This document shows, piece by piece, positions 1 through 6,682 of a stretch of DNA of 9,302 bases. The position numbers and the translations under genes were made by a program. This DNA is from an uncultured Verrucomicrobiota bacterium (GTDB lineage Bacteria > Verrucomicrobiota > Verrucomicrobiae > Opitutales > Opitutaceae), in contig CAMLNJ010000080.1 in assembly GCA_946481225.1 (NCBI GenBank), positions 1-9,302 on the forward strand, given 5' to 3'. How positions within the stretch are numbered: the stretch's first letter is position 1; the number at the start of each line of letters is the position of its first letter. A model generated the notes under the pieces. The model did not search any database. It was not told the origin of the DNA and saw only the letters and a program-made list of their open reading frames with translations.

Positions 1-239
1 GGCTTGGGCGCGGGTTCTTCGTTCATCACGCGTTTCACCTCCTCCTCGACGTTGGCGGAGGCTTTTTTGAACTCGCGCACGACCTTGCCGATGGTGCGGG
101 CCATGTCGGGCAGGCCTTTGCCGCCGAAGAGGAGCAGGCCGATCACCGCGACGAGCATCATCTCCATCGCGCCGATGCCCTCGAGAAAGCCGAGGACGGG
201 AGCGGGCGCGGCGAGAGTGGCGAGGGTGACGGCGGGCAT
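1..239 (-). CDS. tatA: Sec-independent (twin-arginine) translocase subunit TatA/TatB family, 3' end cut off by window
   Basis: This is a small inner-membrane component of the Tat pathway, which exports folded proteins carrying twin-arginine signals. About 79 codons are visible and the reading frame is open at the left edge. The order is typical of the family: a short N-terminus, GIGAMEM with a Glu at residue 25 just before the membrane helix, a hydrophobic segment at about 27-38, the FGGKGLP hinge, then an amphipathic helix (ARTIGKVVREFKKA) and a charged tail. The FG-xx-LP hinge favours TatA over TatB, but the two are hard to separate without the C-terminus. Met1 at 239 gives about 24 residues before the helix, longer than in Escherichia coli TatA. 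Internal Met25 is an alternative start but would remove the conserved Gly-Ile-Gly. The gene lies 28 bp downstream of the epimerase gene on the same strand, so it may be co-transcribed with it. Confidence 0.88.
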   Translation of the reverse strand, partial: MPAVTLATLAAPAPVLGFLEGIGAMEMMLVAVIGLLLFGGKGLPDMARTIGKVVREFKKASANVEEEVKRVMNEEPAPK

Positions 240-267
240 GACAAGAAGGAGTGGAACGGGCCTCCGT

Positions 268-1203
268 CTAGCTGGCGAGCGCGACCTCGACGACGAAGCT
301 CTGGCTCTTGCCAGGGGCGACGTGGTGAAGGCCGACGCCTGTTTCGGGGGCGTTGGGCGGGCCCATCCAGGGCTCGACGCAGAAGAATGGCGATTCGGGT
401 GTTTGCGACCAAGTGACGAACGTGGCGTCGGGCGCGGGCGGGGACTTTTTGTCGAGACCGATGGTGACCGAGATGGCGCCGCTGCGGGCTCCGGCGGGGG
501 CGAGGACGGCGGTGGGGGAACTCAGGCCGAGGTGGAAGGTATCGATCCACTCAGGGCGGGAGAGGGAATCGGAGGCGGGAAGCTCCGGGCCGGGGACGAG
601 TTTTCCGGCGGGATCCTGGCGGAGGCGGCGGGTGGCGGGCACGGAGATGCGGTAGTCCGCGCGGGCGCGGCCGGGTTCCCACGGCACGTGGAAATAGAAG
701 TGGTGGCCGGCGCTCCACGGAATCGGGCGGGTGTCGCGGTTTTTCAGCACGAACTCGCAGGTCAGGGCGGCGGGCGCGAAGCGGTAGATGACGGTGAACT
801 CGTAGTCGAAGGGGTAGGCCTCGCGAGCGGCGGCGTCCGGCTGGAGCACGGCGGCGAAGCCGGAGTCGTCGGCGCGCGCGAGGGCGAAGCGACCTTGGCG
901 GGCGAAACCGTGCATCGGCATGGGGCGGCGCACGCTTTCGCCATCGCGCCAGAAGCCGAGTTCGCCGCGGTCGAAGGTGCGGGCGTTGAAGGGGAAGAGG
1001 ATGGGGTTGCCGCCGCGGACGGATTGAAAGCCGTCAAAAGTGGAGATCTCGGGCCAGTGGATCACGTCGCGCACGGAGCCGTCGGCGAGCGCGACGTTCC
1101 AGTTCATGAGGCGGGCGCCGCGTCCGGGGTGGGCGAGGAAGGTGGAGCGGCCGACGCGCCAGCGGTGCAGCGTCTCGCCGAGGAAAGGGACGGTATCGAG
1201 CAT
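268..1203 (-). CDS. aldose 1-epimerase family protein (galactose mutarotase-like)
   Basis: The predicted protein has 311 residues and belongs to the aldose 1-epimerase/mutarotase superfamily, which interconverts alpha and beta anomers of sugars or sugar phosphates in the cytoplasm. Family landmarks appear in order: GGNPILFPFNAR (64-75), PMHGFAR with His98 (96-102), GHHFYFHVPW with His167/168 (166-175), and VEPWMGPPNA with Glu277 (276-285). The two His regions and the late Glu match the catalytic acid/base positions known for galactose mutarotases. The exact substrate cannot be read from the sequence, and hexose-6-phosphate mutarotase activity is also possible. I chose Met at 1203 because the family resemblance begins right after it. 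An in-frame Met at 1290 would add 29 basic, low-quality residues and use most of the divergent gap. The gene is transcribed away from the NfeD/FloA cluster. Confidence 0.9.
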   Translation of the reverse strand: MLDTVPFLGETLHRWRVGRSTFLAHPGRGARLMNWNVALADGSVRDVIHWPEISTFDGFQSVRGGNPILFPFNARTFDRGELGFWRDGESVRRPMPMHGFARQGRFALARADDSGFAAVLQPDAAAREAYPFDYEFTVIYRFAPAALTCEFVLKNRDTRPIPWSAGHHFYFHVPWEPGRARADYRISVPATRRLRQDPAGKLVPGPELPASDSLSRPEWIDTFHLGLSSPTAVLAPAGARSGAISVTIGLDKKSPPAPDATFVTWSQTPESPFFCVEPWMGPPNAPETGVGLHHVAPGKSQSFVVEVALAS

Positions 1204-1315
1204 GGAAGGGGCAGGAATGGGGCGGCGGGAAAGGCGGCGCAAAGCGTTTTTGCGGATCGCGGTGGCCGGTGGCGCTTGCGTGCGCGGCATAGTGGGAGTT
1301 GGCTGCGCAAAACCC
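1204..1315. promoter_or_regulatory. divergent intergenic region between epimerase gene and nfeD cluster
   Basis: This 112-bp gap separates two divergently transcribed genes and should hold promoters for both. No convincing -35/-10 pair stands out by eye on either strand. A small hairpin is visible at 1238-1254 (CGCAAA, loop GCGTT, TTTGCG), which would lie in the untranslated leader of the epimerase gene. The bases before both start codons are C-rich (CCCTTCC before the epimerase, CAAAACCC before nfeD) with no Shine-Dalgarno match. The promoter role is inferred from gene arrangement only. Confidence 0.4.
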
Positions 1316-2926
1316 ATGCAAACCCTTCGTTCATGGATTCTCGTGGCATGTTGCGCCTTGGTGCTTGCGGTGGCCGCGCGGGCGGACGACGCGGCGACCG
1401 CGCCGGCGGCTCCGGCCCGGCCCGAGCCTGCGGAGAACGCGTCCGCCGCGTCCTCCTCGGCCCCGGTCGAGACTCCGGCCGTCGATGCCGCCGCGGCTCC
1501 GGCCGCCGTTTTGGACGAGGTTCGTCCGGCGACGGTGGAAACGACCAAGGCGCCGACGGCCAAGCCCGACGGGTCGACGCGGGTGAAGATCATCCCGGTG
1601 CGCGAGGTGATCGCGAAGCCGGTCCTCTATCTGATCCGTCGCGGCTTGAAGGAGGCGCAGGCCGACGGAGTGCGCGCGGTGGTCCTCGACATGGAGACCC
1701 CGGGCGGCGAGCTCGGCGTGACGCTCGATATCATGGAGGCGCTCGACAAGTTCGAGGGGGAGACGCTGGTCTACGTGAACAACGAGGCGATCTCGGCGGG
1801 CGCGATCATCTCCTCGGTGGCGGACGAGATCCACTTCGCGCCGGGCGGCGTGATCGGCGCGGCGGCGGCCGTGAGCGGAGGCGGCGAGGAGATAGCCGCC
1901 ACGATGAAGCAGAAGATAAACAGCTACCTGAACGCCAAGGTGCGCTCCTTCAACTCGGGCAAGGGCTATCGCGCCGAGGTGATCCGCGCGATGATGGACG
2001 CGGACTACGAATTCAAGATAGGCGACACGGTCATCAAGCCGAAGGGGGAGCTGCTTTCGTTGACCGCCGTGGAGGCGGCGAAGACCTACGGCGAACCGGC
2101 CCGCGCGCTGCTCTCGTCGGGGACGCACGCGACGCTCGATGATTTGCTCGAAACCAAATACGGCCGCGGCGGCCACGCGGCGGAGCGGATGGAGGCGACC
2201 TGGTCGGAGCAGTTCGCCTCGTGGCTGAGCTCGATTTCGCCGGTGCTGATGGGACTGGGTCTGCTGTGCGTGTTCATCGAGTTCAAGACGCCCGGCTTCG
2301 GGATCTTCGGCATCGCGGGGGGCGTCCTGCTGGCCCTGGTGTTCTTCGGGCATTATGCGGCGGGGCTTTCCGGACACGAGCCGGCCCTGGTTTTCGTGCT
2401 CGGGCTCGCGCTGGTCGCGGTGGAGATCTTTTTTCTGCCGGGCACGCTGGTGGCGGGGCTCCTTGGCGCGGCGCTGATGTTCGGCGCGCTCGTGTGGTCG
2501 ATGCTGGATGTGTGGCCGGGGGAGATGCCGACGCTGGGCGGCGACGCGCTGCTCCAGCCTTTGCTCAATCTATTCGCGGCCTTCGGGGTGGCGCTCATCG
2601 GCGCCGTCCTGCTGGCGAAGGTGATCCCGCGCGGCTGGTTTTGGGACAAGATGATCCTCCAAACGGCGGTGGCCGGGGACGCTGGCGCGCCGGAGGATGG
2701 CATGGGCGGGATAGGCGCCGCGACCGAGGCGCCCGGCGTGGTCGGCGACGCGTTGCTCGGGGCGCGCGGTCGCACCGTATCGGCCATGCGGCCGATGGGC
2801 GAGGTGGAGATCGCGGGCCGTCGACACGAAGCGCGCGTCGCCACGGGGGCCCTCGAGCGTGACGAACCGGTCCGGGTGACCGGCCGCGCGGGACGTGTCC
2901 TCATCGTGGAGCGCGACGCCGCATGA
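1316..2926 (+). CDS. NfeD family membrane-bound serine protease (ClpP-class, long NfeD1b type)
   Basis: The predicted protein has 536 residues in the usual long-NfeD order. Residues 1-22 form a signal peptide or anchor ending in AARA. Residues 23-88 are an Ala/Pro-rich linker. Residues 90-290 form a ClpP-like protease domain with METPGGEL (126-133), AISAGA containing the likely nucleophile Ser160, and MKQKINSYL with Lys200 as the likely general base. These resemble the Ser/Lys dyad known from the Pyrococcus horikoshii PH1510 NfeD protease. About five hydrophobic segments follow at roughly 306-322, 328-348, 357-375, 378-396 and 415-436, then a soluble C-terminal NfeD OB-fold at about 478-534 (RPMGEVEIAGRRHEA). 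The family partners flotillin/stomatin-like proteins at membranes. The next gene starts inside its stop codon (ATGA overlap) and floA follows, which fits a translationally coupled operon. An in-frame Met upstream at 1040 is rejected because it would overlap the epimerase gene. Confidence 0.92.
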   Translation: MQTLRSWILVACCALVLAVAARADDAATAPAAPARPEPAENASAASSSAPVETPAVDAAAAPAAVLDEVRPATVETTKAPTAKPDGSTRVKIIPVREVIAKPVLYLIRRGLKEAQADGVRAVVLDMETPGGELGVTLDIMEALDKFEGETLVYVNNEAISAGAIISSVADEIHFAPGGVIGAAAAVSGGGEEIAATMKQKINSYLNAKVRSFNSGKGYRAEVIRAMMDADYEFKIGDTVIKPKGELLSLTAVEAAKTYGEPARALLSSGTHATLDDLLETKYGRGGHAAERMEATWSEQFASWLSSISPVLMGLGLLCVFIEFKTPGFGIFGIAGGVLLALVFFGHYAAGLSGHEPALVFVLGLALVAVEIFFLPGTLVAGLLGAALMFGALVWSMLDVWPGEMPTLGGDALLQPLLNLFAAFGVALIGAVLLAKVIPRGWFWDKMILQTAVAGDAGAPEDGMGGIGAATEAPGVVGDALLGARGRTVSAMRPMGEVEIAGRRHEARVATGALERDEPVRVTGRAGRVLIVERDAA

Positions 2927-3399
2927 GCACGACCGTCATCACCCTCCTGGTGGTCGGCCTTCTGCTGCTCGGCTTTGAAGTGATCGTGCCCGGGGCGGTG
3001 CTCGGCATCGCCGCAATAATCGCGCTTCTCTCCGGCGTGGTTGTCGCGTGGATGGAGCATGGTTCCGCCGGGGGATTGTTCGCGCTGGCCGTGGCATTGT
3101 TCGGCGGCTTCGCGCTGCTGTATATCGAATTTCGCGTGTTGCCGCGCACGCGGATCGGCCGGCGCATGTTTCTGGAAAAAGCAATCGATGGGGCGAGCCA
3201 GCCGCCCATCGCGGCGTGCGAGGCCGACGTCGTCGGACGCGAGGCCGTCGCGATCACCGCGCTCGGGCCAACCGGCATCGTGCAGGTGGACGGCCGCCGC
3301 TACGAGGCGCGCTGCGATTCCGGCTTTGCCGAGGCGGGCGCCCGCCTGCGCGTGGTGCGGGTCGAAACCTTCCAACTCGTTGTAATCGCATCCGGCTAG
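2923..3399 (+). CDS. short NfeD family protein (NfeD1a type, no protease domain)
   Basis: The predicted protein has 158 residues and consists of three membrane helices at about 4-22, 25-44 and 50-72, followed by a soluble C-terminal OB-fold-like domain at about 100-156. The C-terminal part (GREAVAIT, GPTGIVQVDGRRYEAR, LRVVRVE) parallels the end of the preceding long NfeD protein (RPMGEVEIAGRRHEAR), so the two look like related modules. Short NfeD proteins lack the protease domain and are thought to work with SPFH proteins such as flotillins and FloA. The start is set by the 4-bp ATGA overlap with the upstream gene. A GGAG lies about 11 bases before the ATG but also encodes part of the upstream protein. 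floA starts 57 bp downstream. Confidence 0.9.
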   Translation: MSTTVITLLVVGLLLLGFEVIVPGAVLGIAAIIALLSGVVVAWMEHGSAGGLFALAVALFGGFALLYIEFRVLPRTRIGRRMFLEKAIDGASQPPIAACEADVVGREAVAITALGPTGIVQVDGRRYEARCDSGFAEAGARLRVVRVETFQLVVIASG

Positions 3400-3456
3400 A
3401 CGCGGCGCCCGCGTTCTCGCTGCCTTCCACACCATTCTTCCAACCAAACTCAACTT

Positions 3457-4464
3457 ATGTTCAACGGACCCATCCCTACCATCCTGACCATCGCCGTCGG
3501 CGTCGTGGTCTTAGGCCTGCTCGTAGTCGTCTTCTCGTTCTTCAGCGTCTGGCTGCGCGCCATGCTCGCCGGCGCCTACGTCGGAATTCCCACGCTCGTC
3601 GCCATGCGCCTCCGCCAGGTGCCCTACGGCTTGATCGTCGACGCTCGCATCACCGCCCGCAAGGCCGGCATCGACATCACGATCGACGAAATCGAGGCGC
3701 ACTACCTCGCCGGCGGCAACGTCGTCCCGACGGTGCAGGCCCTGATCGCCGCGCAAAAGGCCGCGATCGAGCTCAACTGGAACCGCGCCTGCGCGATCGA
3801 CCTCGCGACCAAGGGCTCGGGCAAAAGCGTCGTCGAAGCCGTCCGCACCTCGGTCGACCCGAAGGTGATCGATTGTCCGAACCCCGCCGGCGGCCGCACG
3901 ACCATCGATGGCGTGGCCAAGGACGGCATCCAGGTGAAGGTGAAGGCGCGCGTGACGGTGCGCACCAACCTCGACCGCTTCGTCGGCGGCGCGAAGGAGG
4001 ACACGATCATCGCCCGCGTCGGCGAGGGCATCGTCTCCACCATCGGCTCGGCCGAGAGCTACAAGGTCGTGCTCGAGTCGCCCGACGCGATCTCGAAGAC
4101 CGTGCTCAAGCGCGGCCTCGATGTCGGCTCGGCGTTCGAGATTCTGTCGATCGACATCGCCGACGTGGATGTCGGCGAGAACGTCGGCGCGAAGCTTCAG
4201 GAAGCGCAGGCCGAGGCGAACAAGAGCATCGCGCAGGCGCAGGCGGAAATCCGCCGCGCCGCCGCCGTCGCCGCCGAGCAGGAGATGAAGGCCAAGGTGC
4301 AGGAGATGCAGGCCGAGGTCGTGCGCGCCCAGGCCGAGGTGCCGCGCGCCCTGGCCGAGGCTTTCCGCTCCGGCCGCCTTGGCGTGATGGATTACTACAA
4401 GATGGAAAACATCCAGGCGGACACCGGCATGCGCAAGGTGATCGGCGGCGACGAGAAGAAGTAA
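3457..4464 (+). CDS. floA: flotillin-like protein FloA (SPFH domain membrane microdomain scaffold)
   Basis: The predicted protein has 335 residues, close to the roughly 331 of Bacillus subtilis FloA (YqfA). FloA-type proteins scaffold functional membrane microdomains and influence membrane fluidity and assembly of membrane protein complexes. Visible parts are an N-terminal hydrophobic segment (9-32), a short second membrane-associated region (about 36-50) and an SPFH region (about 55-240). FloA signatures include HYLAGGNV (82-89), [15 protein letters not shown] (186-200) and [19 protein letters not shown] (227-245). Ala/Glu-rich coiled-coil repeats (about 247-302; [30 protein letters not shown]) end in [18 protein letters not shown]. 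Compared with my memory of the B. subtilis protein there are two small insertions, near TKGSGKS (118-124) and near PNPAGGRTT (141-149). The position right after two nfeD genes is the known neighbourhood. No Shine-Dalgarno sequence precedes the ATG. Confidence 0.96.
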   Translation: MFNGPIPTILTIAVGVVVLGLLVVVFSFFSVWLRAMLAGAYVGIPTLVAMRLRQVPYGLIVDARITARKAGIDITIDEIEAHYLAGGNVVPTVQALIAAQKAAIELNWNRACAIDLATKGSGKSVVEAVRTSVDPKVIDCPNPAGGRTTIDGVAKDGIQVKVKARVTVRTNLDRFVGGAKEDTIIARVGEGIVSTIGSAESYKVVLESPDAISKTVLKRGLDVGSAFEILSIDIADVDVGENVGAKLQEAQAEANKSIAQAQAEIRRAAAVAAEQEMKAKVQEMQAEVVRAQAEVPRALAEAFRSGRLGVMDYYKMENIQADTGMRKVIGGDEKK

Positions 4465-4509
4465 GCCCGTCGCGCCCCGCGCCTCGTTGTCGCCCCCGTT
4501 TTGCCCGCC

Positions 4510-4734
4510 ATGCGCACGCTCGCCTCGTTCGACCACGCCGATCAGGCGCACCTCCTGAGGATGCGCCTGGAGGGCGATGGCATCGCGGCCTACGTGCGCG
4601 ACGAAAACATGGTCACGCTCGACTGGCTCTACTCGCTCGCGGTGGGCGGGGTGAAGGTCGACGTGGCCGACGAGGATTACGAGGCCGCCTTGGCCATGCT
4701 CGCCGAGGACGCGGCCTCCCCTCCCTCCGCTTAA
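4510..4734 (+). CDS. DUF2007-type small protein (putative signal transducing protein)
   Basis: The predicted small acidic protein has 74 residues and no signal peptide or membrane helix. It fits the DUF2007 pattern: an N-terminal strand (MRTLASFD), a helix that reads as sampling two positions (DQAHLLRMRLEGDGI), a second strand (AAYVRDEN), then SLAVGGVKVDVADEDYEAALAML, where the GGV-x-V-x-V strand and final helix are the most characteristic part. Some DUF2007 proteins are annotated as putative signal transducers, but the biochemical role is not established and I infer none. I used the ATG at 4510; a TTG at 4501 would add three residues. It starts 45 bp after floA and ends 23 bp before the next gene, so it probably belongs to the nfeD-floA transcript. 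Confidence 0.75.
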   Translation: MRTLASFDHADQAHLLRMRLEGDGIAAYVRDENMVTLDWLYSLAVGGVKVDVADEDYEAALAMLAEDAASPPSA

Positions 4735-4757
4735 CCCGCGCGTCCGCGCTTCCCATC

Positions 4758-5432
4758 ATGAATTGGGTTCTCGAACATCTGCAGCTTATCATCGTGATCG
4801 CCGGCGCGATCGCCTACTGGATCAACCAACGCGCCCGGGAAAAGGCCGGCCAGGAGGCCGATTACGACGAGGATGGCGTTCCGGAAAACCGCCCCGGGCC
4901 GCGCGCCGAGACGCGGGAGCTTTCCCCGGTCAATCGCGACGGCACCGACATCGACCAAGCGGAGCGCGCCCGTCGCATCCGCGAGGAGATCCAGCGCAAG
5001 ATCGCCGAGCGGCGCGGCCAGGCGCCGGCGCCGGCTCCGGCGCCCGCCGTGCCGCCTCCGCCCTTGCCGCGTTTCGATCCTTTCCGACCGGTGTTTCAGG
5101 AGGAAGCGCGGCCGATGCCGCCGCCCCTTCGGCCGCCCGAGCCCGCGACCGCGCGCGTGCCTGTCGCCGCTTACGACGACTCGGCCGCGCTCGAGCGTCA
5201 GCGACGGCTCGCCGAGCAGTTGGCGGAACTCGAGGAGCGCCGGCAGGCGGCTCGCCGGACCGCGGCTAGCCTGGCGCACTCCGGCGAGACGGCTCCCGCC
5301 GCCTCCGGGTCCGGCGCGGGCGGAGGTTTCCTTGGCGCGCGTGGCGTGGCCGTCGAGCTGCGCGATCCGCGCGCGCTGCGCCGCGCCTTCGTGTTGCGCG
5401 AGGTGATCTCGGCGCCGGTGGCGCTGCGCTGA
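4758..5432 (+). CDS. hypothetical single-pass membrane protein with Pro-rich linker and conserved-looking C-terminal tail
   Basis: I do not recognise a named family for this predicted 224-residue protein. It has one N-terminal membrane helix (about 6-22, LEHLQLIIVIAGAIAYWI), a short acidic stretch (33-43), and a charged helical segment at 67-87 (AERARRIREEIQRKIAERRG). A Pro/Ala-rich region follows at 89-130 with runs such as PAPAPAPAVPPPPLP, then a second charged, probably coiled-coil helix at 142-168 (LERQRRLAEQLAELEERR). A Gly/Ala spacer at 177-191 leads to a compact tail, LRDPRALRRAFVLREVISAP, ending VALR. From memory, similar RRI-EEI-RKI-ER and AF-L-EI-PxALR motifs recur in uncharacterised planctomycete and verrucomicrobial proteins. 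The layout suggests a membrane-tethered adaptor with cytoplasmic helices. Its place as last gene of the nfeD-nfeD-floA run makes a link with membrane microdomains plausible but unproven. Confidence 0.78.
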   Translation: MNWVLEHLQLIIVIAGAIAYWINQRAREKAGQEADYDEDGVPENRPGPRAETRELSPVNRDGTDIDQAERARRIREEIQRKIAERRGQAPAPAPAPAVPPPPLPRFDPFRPVFQEEARPMPPPLRPPEPATARVPVAAYDDSAALERQRRLAEQLAELEERRQAARRTAASLAHSGETAPAASGSGAGGGFLGARGVAVELRDPRALRRAFVLREVISAPVALR

Positions 5433-5441
5433 ATCTATCGC

Positions 5442-5512
5442 GGTGGGCGGGCGCGTCCCTGCGCCCGCCGCTTGTGTTCCGAGCGACGGGCGTAGGGACC
5501 CGCCCGTCCACC
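5442..5512. repeat. REPIN-like inverted-repeat doublet between the membrane cluster and hisC
   Basis: Two 31-bp arms (5442-5472 and 5482-5512) are inverted copies matching at 27 of 31 positions, separated by 9 bp. Each arm is itself a hairpin. The left arm has GGCGGGCG (5446-5453) pairing with CGCCCGCC (5462-5469) across an 8-base loop. The right arm has GACGGGCG (5485-5492) pairing with CGCCCGTC (5501-5508), also across 8 bases. Two REP-like hairpins in opposite orientation is the architecture described for REPINs. There is no T-run, so it is not a classical terminator, but it may slow transcription or protect the upstream mRNA. Confidence 0.8.
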
Positions 5513-5526
5513 ACTGAATCGAGCCT

Positions 5527-5560
5527 GCGCGGGTCCTTGGTAAAACCGCTTGGCCCGCGC
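5527..5560 (+). other. possible stem-loop in hisC leader
   Basis: GCGCGGG (5527-5533), a single bulged T, then CC pair with GG followed by CCCGCGC (5554-5560), giving a 9-bp bulged stem. The loop contains a small GGT-AAA-ACC match. It lies 27 bases before the hisC ATG, so it would fold in the leader. There is no His-codon leader peptide, T-box feature or T-run, so a regulatory role is only a possibility. A hairpin of this size can also arise by chance at this GC content. Confidence 0.35.
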
Positions 5561-5587
5561 GGCGCGCGGCGCTTGGCTGGGGTTTCC

Positions 5588-6682
5588 ATGACCCTTTCCG
5601 CTCTCGTCAATCCCACCGTTCTTACGCAGCCGGTCTACGAGCCGGGCAAGCCGATCGAGGACGTGGCGCGTGAACTCGGGCTCGATCCCGCCGGGATCAT
5701 CAAGCTCGCCTCGAACGAGAACCCGCTCGGTCCCTCGCCCTTGGCCATCGCCGCCGCGACGAAGGCGCTCGCGCAGAGCGAGCTGTATCCCGACGGCGGC
5801 GTGGTGGCGCTGCGCGCCAAGCTGGCCGCGCGCCACGGGCTCGCCCCGGATCAGTTCGTGGTCGGCAACGGTTCGAACGAGTTGCTCGAGTTGCTCGGCC
5901 ATGTGTTCCTGCGTCCGGGCGACGAGGTCGTCATGGGCGCGCCGGCCTTCATCGTTTATAAGCTCGTGGCGCTGCTTTTCGGCGCGCGCGCCGTGGAGGT
6001 GCCGCTCGTGAATCATCGCCACGACCTCGCGGCTCTGGCCCGCGCGGTGACGCCGCGGACGAAGATCGTTTTTCTGCCGAGCCCGAACAATCCGACCGGC
6101 ACGGCCAACACCGAGGCGGAGATCTTGGCCTTCGTCCGTGGGCTGCCGGAGCACGTGGTGTTCGCCTTCGACGAGGCCTATGCGGAGTTTTTGGTCAACC
6201 CGCCGGATCTGCGCCCGTTGATCGCCGAAGGGCGAAAGGTCATCGGTCTGCGGACCTTCTCGAAGATCTACGGCCTCGCCTCGCTGCGTGTCGGCTACGG
6301 CTACGCCTCGGCGGAGATGGCGGCGCTGCTCAATCGTGTGCGCCAGCCCTTTAACGTGAACGCCATCGGCCAAGCGGCGGCGATCGCGGCGCTCGACGAC
6401 GAGGCTTTCGTTAAGCGCACGCGCGAGACGAACGCGGCGGGGCTGCGCCAGCTGGAGGCGGCGTTCACCGCGCGCAAGCTGGAGTGGGTGCCGAGCGTGG
6501 CGAACTTCATCCTCGTGAAAGTCGGCGACGGCGCGCGCGGTTTCGTGGAGCTGCAGAAGCGCGGTGTGATCGTGCGTCCGATGAAGCCCTACGGGATGCC
6601 GGAGTGGCTGCGCGTGACGGTCGGCACCGAGGCGCAGAACACGCGCCTGCTCGCGGCGTTGGACGAGGTGCTGAAGGTGTAG
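5588..6682 (+). CDS. hisC: histidinol-phosphate aminotransferase
   Basis: The predicted protein has 364 residues, normal for HisC. It is a fold-type I PLP aminotransferase that converts imidazole acetol phosphate and glutamate to histidinol phosphate and 2-oxoglutarate in histidine biosynthesis. Landmarks are KLASNENPLGPSP (39-51), VGNGSNELL (92-100), PSPNNPTG with Asn168 (164-171), FDEAYAEF with Asp195 and Tyr198 (194-201), and RTFSKIYGLASLRVGYG with the PLP-binding Lys226 and Arg234 (222-238). The substrate carboxylate-binding Arg342 lies near the end (WLRVTVGT). The ATG at 5588 gives the usual family N-terminus (PVYEPGKPIEDVAREL); upstream in-frame codons read through the palindromic repeats. 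No other his gene is in the window. The weak G-run before the ATG (GGGG) is the nearest thing to a ribosome binding site. Some close relatives act on phenylalanine or tyrosine, so specificity is slightly uncertain. Confidence 0.95.
   Translation: MTLSALVNPTVLTQPVYEPGKPIEDVARELGLDPAGIIKLASNENPLGPSPLAIAAATKALAQSELYPDGGVVALRAKLAARHGLAPDQFVVGNGSNELLELLGHVFLRPGDEVVMGAPAFIVYKLVALLFGARAVEVPLVNHRHDLAALARAVTPRTKIVFLPSPNNPTGTANTEAEILAFVRGLPEHVVFAFDEAYAEFLVNPPDLRPLIAEGRKVIGLRTFSKIYGLASLRVGYGYASAEMAALLNRVRQPFNVNAIGQAAAIAALDDEAFVKRTRETNAAGLRQLEAAFTARKLEWVPSVANFILVKVGDGARGFVELQKRGVIVRPMKPYGMPEWLRVTVGTEAQNTRLLAALDEVLKV

Noticed and set aside
1040..1315. Extended N-terminus for the long NfeD protein starting at 1040
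   Set aside because: The added residues overlap the epimerase gene antisense and resemble no domain, while a clean signal peptide begins at 1316.
4..2142. A 712-codon open frame on the plus strand across tatA, the epimerase and the start of nfeD
   Set aside because: It is antisense to two well-supported genes, its composition (Gly/Arg/Ala-rich) is typical of frame shadows in high-GC DNA, and it shows no domain.
3808..3828. P-loop (GSGKS) in FloA
   Set aside because: Only TKGSGKS is present, without the full GxxxxGK[ST] pattern or the surrounding beta-loop-alpha of a nucleotide-binding fold. It lies within the SPFH region.
3048..4757. Long plus-strand frame leading into the 224-residue membrane protein
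   Set aside because: It overlaps the short NfeD, floA and the DUF2007-like gene in another frame and is Arg/Gly-rich shadow sequence. The real start is the ATG at 4758 before a membrane helix.
5513..5587. Attenuator or T-box for hisC
   Set aside because: There is no His-rich leader peptide, no T-box sequence and no hairpin with a T-run; only a single bulged stem-loop is visible.
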